A stretch of DNA of 64,000 nucleotides from Phytoseiulus persimilis (GCA_037576195.1 CM075104.1:2672775-2736774), one strand, 5' to 3'. Positions 22,913 to 35,545 are shown, counted from the stretch's first letter. The notes: generated by a model from the sequence alone, not told the origin. Program-made: numbers and translations.

Positions 22913-23515
22913 CTGATTGGCCGAATAAGGATACGGTTCTGAAATGGTGCTGACCCAATGAAGAGGAAGAAATGAACCTCCATGTCAGGAACTGCCAGAT
23001 TGTTTTTGCTCACATGTAGGGCCGGGATACGAATCTCAACCATGGGGCGCACCGCCGCCATACTACACTATGAAGAATGGGTGGCCACTCCTCAAGGTCT
23101 CATGACACTACATGTGAGGCAAGGTGTGTCTATCAGCAGTATACTCCCCGAGCAAGGGACGGGACAGCCAGCGTGGTCGGCCGAAGGCCGGCTACTATGT
23201 ATGGATATATTTTGGGAGTGGCAACCGATTCTCGATAGGATCCTGCCCTGGCATCGAGGCACTCTTCTCTCTCTTCAATGGGTCAGCATCATGGTTTTGA
23301 GAGTACTGTCAGATTGGTCTCGTAATCACCCCTCCACATTCGGAGAAGTAGGGTCAGATTGGTCTCGGAATCACACCTCCAGCTTTTGAAAAGTATGGTA
23401 AGATTGATCACGGAATCATCCCTCCAAACTTGGGAAGTAATGGTCAGATCTGTTACGGAATCTACCCTCCAGTCTTGAGATAGGATAGTCAGATTGGTCT
23501 CGGAATCACCAAGGA
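22415..23515. mobile_element. Foldback element with 45-bp tandem-repeat arms, locus B
   Basis: A left array of 45-bp units in - orientation (22415-22912) and a right array of the same unit in + orientation (23304-23512) flank a core. Just inside the arrays GCTGACCCAATGAAGAG (near 22950) is mirrored by the complement of CTCTTCAATGGGTCAGC (near 23275), so the inverted symmetry extends past the repeats. Tandem repeats arranged as inverted arms are the architecture of FB-type foldback elements. The core of about 300 bp has no recognisable gene. The outer borders are approximate and no target duplication was seen. Confidence 0.6.
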
Positions 23516-23534
23516 TGTGATGATGATGATGATC
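23304..23534 (+). repeat. 45-bp minisatellite array, right arm of locus B, plus a short TGA microsatellite
   Basis: Four full units and one partial unit start at 23304, 23349, 23394, 23439 and 23484. Each carries GTCAGATTGGTCTCGGAATC, or a drifted version, followed by CCCTCCA. A (TGA)n run of about 20 bases (23513-23534) follows directly. The unit length is a multiple of three, which keeps a minus-strand frame open, but there is no reason to think it is translated. Confidence 0.85.
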
Positions 23535-23535
23535 G

Positions 23536-24723
23536 GTAGTGTGCATAGACGGTATGTGTATGCTCTCCTCAGAAACTTTTATCGTGCTCGGAGGTCCATC
23601 CGACTGAGGGACATGCACTTCAGGAGGCATGCTCACATGCTCGCATCTCGAGGACCAGCTTTGACGTCACTCACCGCTCGCCTGCATCCTCCCCAAATTT
23701 ACGTTCGATGCCAGCTGGACAGTCAAGGCTCTCAAATCAGAAACATGTGAGTCACTAGCTCCCGGCTCAGTGGAGTTTTCCAAGTTCTGAGGTATTGACG
23801 TTTTCCCAAGTCGTGGAGGATCCTCAGTCGAGTTTCGCTAGCGGAGTCTTGCTTTCTCAACCTTTCAAGCTCAGAAGCTTCTGAGTCAGCGAGAGTCGAC
23901 TGTGAAACATGTTCTTCCTATGCAAGTGCATGAAGGTGGATGCTCTCAAGCTGATCGGAGCGAAAGAGCGGAAATTCCTTGGAGATGCCACCAGCCAAAC
24001 ATGGCAAGAGATCTGCCGGTTCCGGCATCGGGAGCCCTCTGCGATACTCCTTCTGCATGATGGCGCGACAACAGCCCCGCCGACCTATCGGATTGAAGTC
24101 GCGGGGCTCCTTGAACAAGGTAGAAGACAAGAAACTCCGGGCGACACGGCGGTCATGTGAAGATCCGGAAAAGTAATAGGTCGTCGCATATCCCGCCAAC
24201 GATGTGACGAAGCGGTTTTGCGTCGCTGTGTTAATACGCTGCGGCGGGCCTTTAGCGGTCGCCGCGGTGGCAGCGGCACCAGCAGGATAAGGGACAAGGA
24301 GAAAATTAAAGAGATCCGTCATGCTGCTCACCCGTTGCGGCTCCAGGGACTCGGTTTCGACGGTCCCAACCGTATCTATCCTGACGCGGAAGTGGAGTCT
24401 ACACAAGAAGAGCAATCGGATCTTTTTTTGGAACGGTACTGTTACCGTTGAGAACTGTACCGTTAAGTGGGAATCACATCGGGGGTACTGCCTGAAGAAC
24501 GTCGAACGATTGGGTGTGCATTTCGAGAGCCAACACCAGCGATTGCTGAAGCTTTTTCCTGCTAGTCGGCTTCGAAATCCTTCCGCCTCCCGCGGGACGC
24601 TTCCCGACTCACACTAATGCGAAGCCTCGAGGGCTCCCTATCCCGATTCGTCCTTCGTGCGGTCTCAAGCTGGAGCCTTGAGCCGGAAGCTCAGTGTGGA
24701 ACCGGACGGCCCGGTGTGTGAAC
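23536..24723. other. Unassigned spacer
   Basis: Frames of up to 165 codons (23918-24415, minus strand) carry no recognisable domain, and no repeat family was identified. It lies between the second foldback element and the DDE transposon. Confidence 0.4.
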
Positions 24724-25042
24724 TAACAAGGGAAGGTTCTGAATTGTACGACTCCGATTCCGACCAGATAGATTGCGATCAGTAGGCCGATCAGAGACAT
24801 GAAAAACGGCTGATGAAACTTTCCCAATGGGCCGTCGTTTCCGAGCTACAGCACCCTCGAAACTTGAAATTCAACATGGGCTCCTACGGGAGCCTGTCGG
24901 ATTCGTGGGAGCCAAGGCCGAGCAAGCTCCGAAAGTCGTTGTGAAGGGTTCCTGCTGCGGGGCCATGTCTTGGAAATCGCACCATGTGTCGGTGGTGCCA
25001 CCAGAGACGGACGAAAAAGGAAACGAACTGTCAGGTTTCAAA

Positions 25043-26266
25043 TCAATGAAAATGGCATTCCATGTAGCAACAATCGCAACACAAAATCCTCTGGCAATGC
25101 GCGCATCGAATGAAAGGTACAATAATGCAGTTCGGCGTTACGCAATCACCGTGGAATTCGAAAAGAAGCTCGGACATGGGCAAAAATGGCACTGCGGGTA
25201 CGTCGAAGCTGCCTAACCGCCAAGCACGAAGCCAATGAGGACGGAACAACGGACTCTGAAATCGATTGTGTATCAACGAATGCATCCTTAGGACGCCATT
25301 CCTTTGGTCCACGCGGGAGTTGTGCAGAAAACAATGTTCAGTTCAGGTTGCACAAAGCTCGATGAACCGGCAGGGAAAACTTTCACTGCGACGACATTCC
25401 CCGGGATGTTGTAGGATTCTTGATCGTTGTGTCCTCCCCTTTTTGTTTTCCGGCTGAACCTCTCAGCCAGCCCTCAGAAGTGTCCCGGAATCACCTTTCG
25501 GTATTGCTTCAGAAACACTCCCTATCGCCTCGCAAATCCCATTGCGGGCGGTGGGCTTGGGTCTCAAGATGGTTCAGATTCAATTCTGATATAAATTGAA
25601 TCCTCTTTTCAATTCTCAGATTCAATTCAGATTTCAGATTCAATTCTGATATAAATTGAATCCTCTTTTTACCACTCAAGAAATTTGTTGTGTCCTCCCC
25701 ACGAGTCGACGAACAGGACACATCTGTTGTCATGCAAGCGGTCCACGATGTCCTTGAAGATGGTCTGACTCCACATGCGGACAAGCTCTTTCGTCAACTT
25801 TCCCGATTTTTCGCAGGTCACATACAGATTTCGATAATTCGGCATGGAAGTCGCCACGATCGGACCGAATTGATTTGAACTTCCAGTTTGGGTTGGCATC
25901 AATGCAGTCCAGGATCCGACAGATTTGCCCAAACCTGAACAGTCCTTGCGGGCCTCCCATCTCCAGGTTTTCGATCAGAGGCTCGTAATCGTCGCCATGG
26001 CCGTACGACTCGTACTGTTCCTCGACCTCCTCAACGTCTACGGAATCTTTGTCCGCGAACTTCTTCACCGTTGACACGATATCAGCCGCTAGTTCCTTCT
26101 CGATCTCCCGGGCGTCTTCTCGAGCACTCGGGGCGATATGCAAGGACTCCAGCTGTTGCTGAATCAGCGACACCAATGCATTGACTCTGATCGACATCAC
26201 AATGACTGCTTTCACAACTTTCCTGGTTTCGAACAGAGATCTCACCAAAGCTTCAGGTGATGCCAC
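25043..26266 (-). pseudogene. DDE-superfamily transposase, frameshifted and split by a SINE-like insertion
   Basis: From ATG at 26266 the frame contains an acidic stretch (DSVDVEEVEEQYESYGHGDD). After a frameshift, 25669-25932 reads FGPIVATSMPNYRNLYVTC, SKSGKLTKELV-like EKSGKLTKELVRMW, and then LFVDSWGGHN with the second catalytic Asp. The SINE-like element interrupts here. The gene resumes at 25425 with VKVFPAGSSSFVQPELNI, corresponding to the family segment IPPxTTSLIQPxD. After another shift it ends at 25043 with a Cys-rich tail, RCAHCQRILCCDCCYMEC. This order is known from a large arthropod DDE (pogo/Tigger-related) transposase family. The first catalytic Asp region is not recognisable, so the copy is dead. 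Confidence 0.8.
25440..25686 (-). mobile_element. SINE-like element, copy 1, with 14-bp target duplication
   Basis: The insertion is flanked by identical GTTGTGTCCTCCCC at 25426-25439 and 25687-25700. Removing it leaves the transposase frame continuous across one copy of that sequence, so the borders are exact. Read on the minus strand, the element ends in an A-rich stretch (AAAACAAAAA) beside the duplication, which suggests LINE-type priming. Its other end holds a twice-repeated AT-rich segment containing TTCAATTTATATCAGAATTG. No clear Pol III boxes were found, so SINE is an inference from size, tail and target duplication. Confidence 0.8.
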
Positions 26267-26610
26267 AGAAAAAGAACAGAGCGCGGGGAGAGTGCAGACA
26301 ATTTGTTCATGAAATTGAAATCAGCGCTTTTGTGACACCACCGTCGAGTGGCGCGATTTTCCGGACATTGCCCGATACCAGAAACCTTCCACAACGATTT
26401 TCAGAGCTTGCTTAGCTTTGGCTCCCACCAATCCAGCAGGCTCCCATAGGAGCCCATGTTAAATTTCAAGTTTCGAGGGTGCTGTAGCTCGGAAACGAGG
26501 GCCCATTGGGAAAAGTTTCATCAGCCGTTTTTCATATCTCTGGTGGGCCTGCTGATCGCAATCTATCTGGTTTGAATCGGAGTCGTACAATTCAGAACCT
26601 TCCCTTGTAA

Positions 26611-29600
26611 GTCATGCGTTGTCCGCAAACTACGACTCCGTCGCTCTATGTTGGGTTCGGAAGATTGCTGGCTGAAGTTCCGATACGCCTCTCGGCGCCC
26701 ATTCCTCCCCGTCGCAGAGCCCGCCCTGATTAAGACTTTCACCGTGGTCAGGGTGGTCACAAAAGAATTCGGTTTCATGAGCACCTCTGCGTGCTGAGGT
26801 TTGTGCGTGAGGTTTCGGATCGGGGCACATATCGACAGACTTTTGAATGAACCCTCGTCATTGAGCAGGAAGCTCTCCGACGTGGCTTCCCAATTGAATC
26901 GCCGACCCGGAACAAGGAATGCTTCAGTCGTTTCTAGTATCCAAGATGGAGGCACTACTCACGAGCGAACAGACTCCAGAGTCAGCATAACATAGGGCTC
27001 GTAACGAAGGAATTCTCGTCGACGACGTCAGGTTTCTCGGAAGATCTCAGAGAACAGTTATCTCCTCCTCATTCCCCATCTTGGATCGAACCAGTACTTC
27101 GACTTTGAGCTTCGTCGATCGATGCTCCCTTGTTTTTGAGACCATAGGTCCTCGGAACGCCTCGTCGTTTGAGGTGGGCCTTCGTGGGGGACGAGGCGTT
27201 GGCTGTACACGAGGTAAGTACATTCGACCCAACGCGTTCTAACGAGTTTGCGGCTCATCGGAGGGGTCACAGCTGAACTGGGTTTGGGGACGATGGCCAC
27301 AACAAGCACGGCATGTCTCGAATCCACTGACAAAGGGATTCGTACTTGATTGTCCTCGAAGGAGAACACCGAGACACCGAGATTCTGCTGGCGTGACTGC
27401 AGTTCGCTATCGGGCGGGCAACAGTTCTAGTGATGTCGGACACGAGAAGCGCGATTCCGGGGGCGCTCCGAGCCGGGACTAGCTACCGACTGCGGGGTTA
27501 CACGAATGACACTTGATCTCAATCGAACAGCATACTTCGACCTTCAGCACATTCTCAGCTTGCCGGTTCACTCGATCGACCGACGACACTCGGCAGAATT
27601 CCTCGTTTTAACGAGTCTTTGTTCCTGTTCGGATTTCGGAATATCCGCACACGGACGAGAAAGTCACCCGACGACCAAGCCTCAGCGGAACGTGGGTTGG
27701 CGAGGGTGCGCTCGCAACGCGGAGTTCGTTCATCAGAGCCGACACCAGGCGGAAATTCCGAGTGGATATCAGAGACCACCGCTCCGCGAGTTCATTCCTT
27801 ACGACCGCGGCTCTGACTATCGCGCACACTTTCGCTTCGGTCGTCCAGGAGAGCAACGTAGTCCTCCGACTAATCCTGAATACGGTTCTCTGGGAAACCG
27901 GATAAATTCTCACGACACGGGAGAACCGCATCCTGAGCTCGTTGAGAAATTTGAGCGCCGGGAAAACGTGGCCTCTTGGGCAGTTTGAGACGCAGAGCGT
28001 AGAATTCGACTCCTTGCCCGGAGCGAGCTGTCCAGTTTGGAGCTCTCCACGACGTCGCCGGAAGACTTGGCGAGTTTCCCTCTTCTCCATGGAGCCATAT
28101 ATCAGTTGTTGGCTCATTACCCCGACGGCACATGTTTTAAATGCAAATACTCCCCTCGATTATCAGTCGCCACGTTCATTACGAACCCACCGACCAAGGT
28201 CCAGACATTCAGACAGACAAAAGCACCTCGCGCGACCCTGTCCCAAGAAGCTCAACTCTATTCAGAAGGAACTGCTGCCCTCGGATCAGCTGCTTTTGTC
28301 GACAGCAATCGCGGTGATCTGGTACACGTTCAAACAACAATCAATTTGCACGATGCAGTCGCAGCGCCAACCGTAGAGTGCCTCAGCGTACGCTGTTGTG
28401 CTTTCTACGCCATGCTTCAGGGTCTCCGACACGGAAGTTCAGGTTCTCGATGAATGGGCGGAGGTGGTGATTCATTCATTATAGGAGTGCAGATCCGGGA
28501 AGAAGGGAATAGATCGATGGTGATCGGCTTTCCATTGGGAGTGCCGTGCCCACACAGCCTGTCGCACAGTGTTCAGTACCAGGCGGTTGGGCGATCAGAG
28601 AAACCGAACACGCCCGGAAATCGTATTCCGGAATCAGCCCGACGACCGTTGGGAATCCGAAAAACTCGCCTCGAGAACGGTAGACGTCGAGCCTATCTCC
28701 TGAAACTGCGACCTCACCCTTGACCTGTACGACACGCCCTTGGCCTTCGCGTTGATTGGTTGGAATTTCCTCATTTCTCTTGAAGCTTCAACCGACGATT
28801 GTGCCTCGTGTTCAAACGACTCATTCCTTCAAATTGGAGCTCCGGTCCCATGGCTCTTCGAGGATGATGACAAGCGATACGCTGTGTTCCCAACGAATAA
28901 TCACAGACGATCGATGCTGAAACGGCTCATCGATTCCTCATTGAAGTCGGACTGTTCCGGGGACTCGCGACTGTCATTCTCCGCGGGGCGTGAGCCCGCA
29001 GTCTCCGTTCGACGTGCCAGATCAGAACTCTTATACGAACTGTTTAGAATTTCTGAGCAAGTTAAGGCTGGAACAGCTTAGGAATAGGTTCAGCTAGACT
29101 CTTGGCGCGTCCAAGAGGCGGCGGCGGTGGAGTGTGGGCGCAGTCGTAAAGCCGTACCGCCTCCGCACGCGGGACGTTGTAAGCTCATTCTCTCCTCCCG
29201 TGCTGTCGCGAAATGCTGGTCCGTAGCGAGCTCCCACGCATTCAAAACTCAGAATGTCGCCGCAGCAGTGTGCGGAAGAGGGAGAGAGTGAAGATAAACG
29301 AGGGAACTGTTACAATTTTGCAAGTTTGGAGAACACGTGGAGACCTTTGCAATTCTGAACAGTCGCGCTCAACTGAAAATATGGAGCCGTCGGACTCGGA
29401 GAATCACTCCGCTCGCGCGCGGTTTTCTGGGCCAGTATGGGGAATCTGAGCAAGAAGAACCGTGGAGGATCCCCGTCCCGAAACGGAGAGATTGTTGGCG
29501 AACACCCGAAAGTGCTGTGGAATCGAAGCCTGACTGAAACATGTTGGTCGTTTCTCCTTCTAGCTCTCCCGAAGCTGACTCCACATCGGGAGAACTGAAT

Positions 29601-32600
29601 GCGGGGGACTTTTGCATTCTAGAGATGTATCTGAGTCCATCACGACACAGCTCGGGACTGCGCGATCTGAATACGAGGGGCGAACTCGAGTGCGTTTGTA
29701 GGCAGTCGCTAGTTTTCCGACTTCTTGGACCAACGTCTGATGGAAGACGGCGTCCGTTGTGCAGCTTTTAGCCATCCAGTTCCATCAACCGACGCATTCG
29801 GACACTCGCACAGAATACGAAATCTCGGAAAGATTGCCCCGTCCTTTGTTGCTCTCTAACACTCTTGATAGAGCTCTGAACTCGAGAAAGAGCACAACTC
29901 TGGGAGGCGGATGATGCTGCCAAGGAGGAACTCCAGCTGGGAGCAGATTTCGGTGTTCGTTACGACTCAATATGAACTTCTGGAGAACGACGTCAGCAGA
30001 ACACTCAAATCATAGAGATCATCTTTCGAGGATTGCGGACCTCGCGTGACAGACCGAAACTTTGCGTCTCTCCCCCAAGTAGGGGTTCCAGGCTCCTGCA
30101 GGAAATCTTCGGAACTATTTCCATTCCTCCTGAAGGAGGTGACAGAGCATTGGCTCCTGGAATCGAGATACATACCATCCGAAATCGGCAATCGGGTCCC
30201 TCATCAAACTCCAAACCCCTTCCGCGCGTCAATCTGCGTCTTCGGGACCCAAGTCTCATACTGACCGGAAGAGGTCATCGAGGAAACTTGAACTGAATAG
30301 CTCCGCGAGAGTCATTCTCGACATGGAGCACGGACCATCGTTCAGAGTGGGCACGCAGCGACCGCATGCGTCAAAACTTGTCGTGCCTGGTGACCTCCGA
30401 GATCAGAGGCCAGCCGACCTGTCATCAGTGCAATGGCAAAGATGGACGCCTCGGATTAAATTGACGATGACGAGGCTAGGAATCAGAAACTGCTAATTGG
30501 TACGGCGTATGGAGTGGCGGCAGTCCTCCACTGAAGCCACAGGCATCAGGTTCTCTACTGGGGACAGTTGGGATGTTGAGCTCATGCGTGGAGCTGAGCA
30601 TTACCGCCTAAGAAATCGTGACAGCGTCTGGCTGAATATCGCGTGCAAAGCTCACGTTGTGGCTCCTCTCGGACCCGAGGGGGTAACAGATGAGATGTTG
30701 AGATGATTTCCAGGCATTCTCCGAGCATTCCCACGCTGCTTGTAAACAAAGCATCTGTATCAACAGTAGAGAACGACCAGACTCGCTTGTGGGACACATT
30801 CAAGGAATGTCACTCATGAATGAAAGCGCTGAATGAACCTAAAGCAACCCTGAGCTACGGTTTCGGCTCTCGAGTTCTAGGCGAGCCCTCCCTTCTTTAC
30901 TTCCGTGAGCAGTGGTTCACGACAGTAGCCTCCATATTGATTGCGTAGTCGACCACGTTGGTCGTTCCACACTTCCCTTATCTTGGCTCTTCCCTCGTGT
31001 TGATCGGAGAAATATCTTCCTCTCTCGCTCGGTCGAGTGAGATTCCAGAGCCACAATGTACAAATAAAGCGGGGAAGATGCGATGGTCAGTTTGAAAGGC
31101 TCCCTTCGGAGCCCAGTACTTCGGACCAGATTCCACAGCTACCGACCCTAAGATTCGGTGCATAGTTAACCTTTTGTTTCGAAAATTCTGCCGGAAACCC
31201 CATCAGATAACGAACCTAGCAGACAGCGAACCCTTCAGATAACGAGTCAGGCAGGTTGCGGACCCTCCACATCACGGCAGATTTTGTGCCTCTTCCATGT
31301 GATTCTGGGTTATCTGGTGGGTTCGCCCCCTTCCGAGTTCGTTTCCTGAAGTTTATTTTACCGGGATTCGGATATCTCCTCGACGAGGTTAGCATGCGGT
31401 TTGATTCTCGAAAACAGAGGAATCAGGAAAAAACGCACTCGAGCGTATGAGTCCGAGTTCGGGGCATACTTCCCACGATGCAGACGTTTGGATTGCTTCC
31501 CCCTCCTGCAAGGAGCGTTCCACGGCCATAGGATTTCCTTCAACGACTTCCGATCCTAGGATTCTTGGAACGCACGGATGAGTGGAATCAACGGACACCC
31601 TCTAATTCGGCGATTTGCAGAAGAAACCACGGAAGGCCAATGGGCCTCATCTTATTCTTCCAGCCGCGTTGAAGAACAACCTCCGCTCTCAGTGGAAACA
31701 TCCTCGTTCTTCTCGGAGAGTCGCTCAGGAACCGGGAACGCATGGAATTCAAATTATGGGTGCTCGGTTCGGATCACTTGTAGTAAATGGAGTCCTCAGC
31801 CGGTTCTCGATTGTGACACCTAGCCCTCGCTACGAGCTTCCCGTCGTTCCTCTAAGCTCGAAGATCTGTGGCGACCTGGCCGCGATACAGCTTCCGAAAG
31901 ATGTGTGAATGTCCATTGAGACTCGGACATCCTGTATGATCAAGAAAAGCTCCGAGAATTCGTGGAATCCCAGTTCCAAGGGCCACATGGTGATCCGATT
32001 GTTTCTCCACGAATCAATGTCATTGGTTGGGCAAATTCCAAATCTCGTCTCCTCGATGCCGATCGAGTTTCCTTCTCTCTTCCCGCAAATTCATCCATTT
32101 CAACGGCTATCCTCAATCTTAGCAGCGACCTCACCCGCATCTAGTCATATATTTTCACCGTGACAAACTCACTTCCTTCAGGCCGCACGTGGCCCTTGGG
32201 CCCCAGACTCATGGCAAGATTCCCAGGAAGGTGCCATGATGGCTTCCAATTAACGAGAAAATAAAGTTCGACGACAATAGAGGTCAGCCCCTCCAAAGGA
32301 GTACTCGAGGTCGGCCTCAGCGCAAGTGAGCGGAATTCTCGGTCTATGCGAAGATCGGCGCCATGCAGGGTCCGCCGTCGTCGACGAAACCATCACCACG
32401 CACGCTTCTGGCGGAATTCGCCTCATTCCAGCTTCGTATGACAGTTTCAACCTTACGGTTCAATCCGTTGGAAAGAACAATCACTCGCTTGCTATCACTC
32501 AAGATGGGCTGAATTCAGCCATCGCAGCATCCTGGTTTCTGGGCGTCGCTGCTCATTCGAGAGGTCCGTTCGAAGAGATTTTATCACTCCGCGCTGGCAT

Positions 32601-35370
32601 TCCCAGAGTCGAGCCAGTCACCTGAGTTGATTGCCGTGGGCGATTCCGCTGCGTTGGTTGGGCTCCAACAAGCCGAAAGCTCGAGCCCGGAACGAATTAG
32701 CCCAAAAAAAAAAGACCGAAACGGATGGAGCGATTCAATGTCTAATTCCACGATCAGTGTCATGAAGGTGGAGCGAAACTCCAGCCACAGCGACAGTTGC
32801 GTCATCGGGACTTGTCAGCCGGGTCCAATAGGAACGTGAGACTCGTCTGTCGGATTGTGGTCGAGGAGCTTTAGAGCAGTCTACACCCTGAGCGACCTGG
32901 TTGAAGTTCATTGCAGCGGTTCTCGAAATGCTCTATTTCGACCGCATGGGCTTGATCGAGGACCGTTGATTTCTCGAGGCGACATTCAAGGTCGTGAAGA
33001 GCCCAGAACCCACTCTTTGGATACCGAAAAGAATGGACAGATGTACCCCGGAATCATCTCTCCAAATCAGTGATCGTCCGTCGACACCCAGGGGTACATA
33101 TCGGACTCGTTTGAGAACCAATGCTATGGAGACTGAGCGCACATGTGCGAGAGGAGCTTTCAAACGAGAATCGCTGGTCATACGGGTTCCTCTGAGCCCT
33201 CAACAGGCAGCAGAAGTACTGTTATTTTGGAAGAGAACGTTAAGATGCCGGTTCTCCCTTTCCGGTGCGAAATAACAAGGTGTCGGAAAAGGGAATTCCG
33301 CGGAGAATGCTAGAACCGGAGGAAAAGGATCCTCCTCAGTTCTGGCAATTCATCGTCTGAAACTTGGAGATCCCCACTCAGCAGATTACTTACCAAACCA
33401 AGAGGTTGTGGAAACGGGACAGCGAGGACGTGAGCGAGGCAGAGGGAGTAGGTAGGCTGAGCAAATCGGAGCTGAAGTTTTTCCCCGCTAAGCCGCTAGT
33501 TCCGACCGCTCCGCTGTTGGGAGAGGATGTTTCCGGGCTCATCCGTTCCGGTTCAATCTTTTGCGGGCTCAAAACTTCGGACTCGAATTTTCGGGCTCTA
33601 GGCTATGCAGCACTGTGCTCACAGGGTGTGGGTACTAGTCTGCTTGCTTCGCTCCTGGAGCTGATGGTTCGGTTGTCTTGCGGTGGGGTCTCGCCGCTGC
33701 CGCCTTGTGGCTCGAGCTCGAGGAACTTGTTTTAGACACACATGTCGAAGGGCGGGTTAATGGAATCATTCCGAGATCTTTCCGGTGAGTCTCCGTGTTG
33801 TTCGACACGTTCTCTCTTGGAAACGGAACAATCCAACCTTAGCAGCGAGATCGAGACGCAAGAGCACATTTCCGAGAACTCTTCACTGGAGTTCTTTCGC
33901 CGCCAGCCAACTCTTTTCCGGAGAAGCGTGTGAATCGCGTCTTCGGTGTCCTAATTTTCAACGGCAAACTCTCTTTCCGGAAATAACCGCGTCTCGGTCT
34001 CCCCTGAGCGCTTTCCATCGCCTGCCGGGAACAAATCTTGGTCCACTCCGAGGCTTTTCTGTAGTATATGATACCGATTCATGCCTCGGCAGGTTGTTCT
34101 GACTGCGAGTCATGGACGTCGCTCCGACTTCCTCCTCACCAGGGTCCAACGTGATCGCGGACACGGAGTCCTCTGTTGTAGGATTGTCCTCTCGGAAGCC
34201 GTTGCACGCTGATCGAGAGAGGTCGGAAACTACAGATATGATACGTGGCACGTTCCGCCCTTCTTGTCGCTCGCTCGTCAGCGAAAGGGCAGTGTACCCA
34301 ACTAACCCCAGGATTGCGTGCTTTGCACATCCGCTATTAACCTTCGGAAAACCATTCGCGGCGACGAACACGTCCAACACGTCCACTCCCTTCCATTTTC
34401 AAAAGAAGCAGCGAACAAACGTTCTTTTTACGATGTGGATACCTCGGCCCGGACCTTCCCAGGCCCTCTCCGGCGCGGCGGGCCGAGCGACGATGCGCCA
34501 GCGCAACCGAATTCGGCCATCCTCCGCAGCGAGTACGTCGAAGGGTCTAAAAGCCTGGCTAGCTTCTCTTGTGCATACATTTCTTTCTAGTAAACATGGA
34601 TATCTTCACGTGCAAATATTCCCGCTCGGAGCGGTCCTCGGTCGGAGCGTCTGACAATGCAATGCGGTCGGAATGCTGACGATCTCCTCCCCTGCGAGTG
34701 CTCTCCGAAGTCAGGGGCTCGATCGAAAATCGACAACAAATCGTTCTTCGTAGAGCCTCGTGGTCGGATATCTTCGCTGGAACATATACTCGGAATCAGG
34801 TGGCCAACTACAAGCGCCGGGAGATTCCTCCGGGTTCTCGTCGTCTGCAGAAACGATCGGTGATTCCAGAACGGCTGCCAGATGCTTCCCTGGATGCCCC
34901 AGCTCCTCAAGCAGGCATCTCTGTCGAGCTCCAGAAGGCCGTCGTCCACAGTGGGAGGCTCTCGGCTGAATCGAGCGGCGGCCGGGAGGAGGTTTTTTCC
35001 AATTTTATAGACAGAGGAGCTTGAACATTCAAGTTGGCTTGTTTCAAGGGCCGGGTTTATTTCCAATCATGGATCTCGATGCGAAAGTTTCGGATGAATG
35101 GTTATGTCCGCGATTCGGGTATTGGGCGCATGAACCACGTACTCTGATGAAGTTTGCATGGCAAGTACTCGTATGAGCGGAGCTTTGCTCATCTAGGCTC
35201 TCTTGCTTGGTGGTCAAGATTCCTAAAACAATGCTCTTTGAACAGATACGTTCTAAGATATCGGCGAGATAGAGTCTTTTCCTGTCATTGGCTGCGCAAC
35301 TCCCCGTCTCATTTTCTTCCCAGGAATCCTTTCGGAATCCAATCAAGAACTTGACGAGATGAGCTGAGTA
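26611..35370. other. Unassigned sequence, no recognisable gene
   Basis: Nearly 9 kb with many frames of 60-180 codons on both strands, often overlapping, none with a domain I recognise. A single sequence near 33043 (CCGGAATCATCTCTCCAAA) resembles one 45-bp repeat unit. I found no inverted termini, reverse transcriptase boxes, exons of conserved genes or RNA genes. Introns or regulatory DNA of a neighbouring gene cannot be excluded. Confidence 0.4.
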
Positions 35371-35383
35371 GGCTCAAACTACT

Positions 35384-35545
35384 TCTTTGTTTTCCGGCTG
35401 AACCTCTCAGCCAGCCCTCAGAAGTGTCCCGGGATCACCTTTCGGTATTGCTTCAGTAACACTCCCTATCGCCTCGCAAATCCCATTGCGGGCGGTGGGC
35501 TTGGGTCTTAGTATGGTTCAGATTTAATTCTGATATAAATTAAAT
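35384..35545 (-). mobile_element. SINE-like element, copy 2, with 13-bp target duplication
   Basis: It is flanked by identical GGCTCAAACTACT at 35371-35383 and 35546-35558. The body matches copy 1 at 25440 base for base apart from a handful of changes, from the A-rich end (complement of TCTTTGTTTTCCGGC) to the AT-rich segment. It stops one AT-rich unit earlier than copy 1, as expected for 5' truncation if the A-rich end is the 3' end. High similarity between the two copies and intact duplications suggest fairly recent activity. Confidence 0.85.

Larger units (their letters stand above)
24727..26607 (-). mobile_element. DDE transposon with about 275-bp inverted termini and TAA target sites
   Basis: The termini read CAAGGGAAGGTTCTGAATTG at 24727 and its reverse complement ending at 26607. 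The arms (24727-about 25003 and about 26335-26607) match closely over the outer 175 bases and more loosely further in. The trinucleotide TAA stands on both outer sides (24724-24726 and 26608-26610), consistent with a 3-bp target duplication, or with TA if the border is shifted by one. A broken transposase gene on the minus strand fills the middle, itself split by a SINE-like insertion (25440-25686). Confidence 0.85.

Noticed and set aside
23304..23512. Regular 45-bp spacing considered as a CRISPR array
   Set aside because: The repeat units are contiguous without unique spacers and the genome is eukaryotic.
27608..28117. 169-codon minus-strand frame
   Set aside because: Arg/Ser-rich without motif and opposite an equally long plus-strand frame; probably chance.
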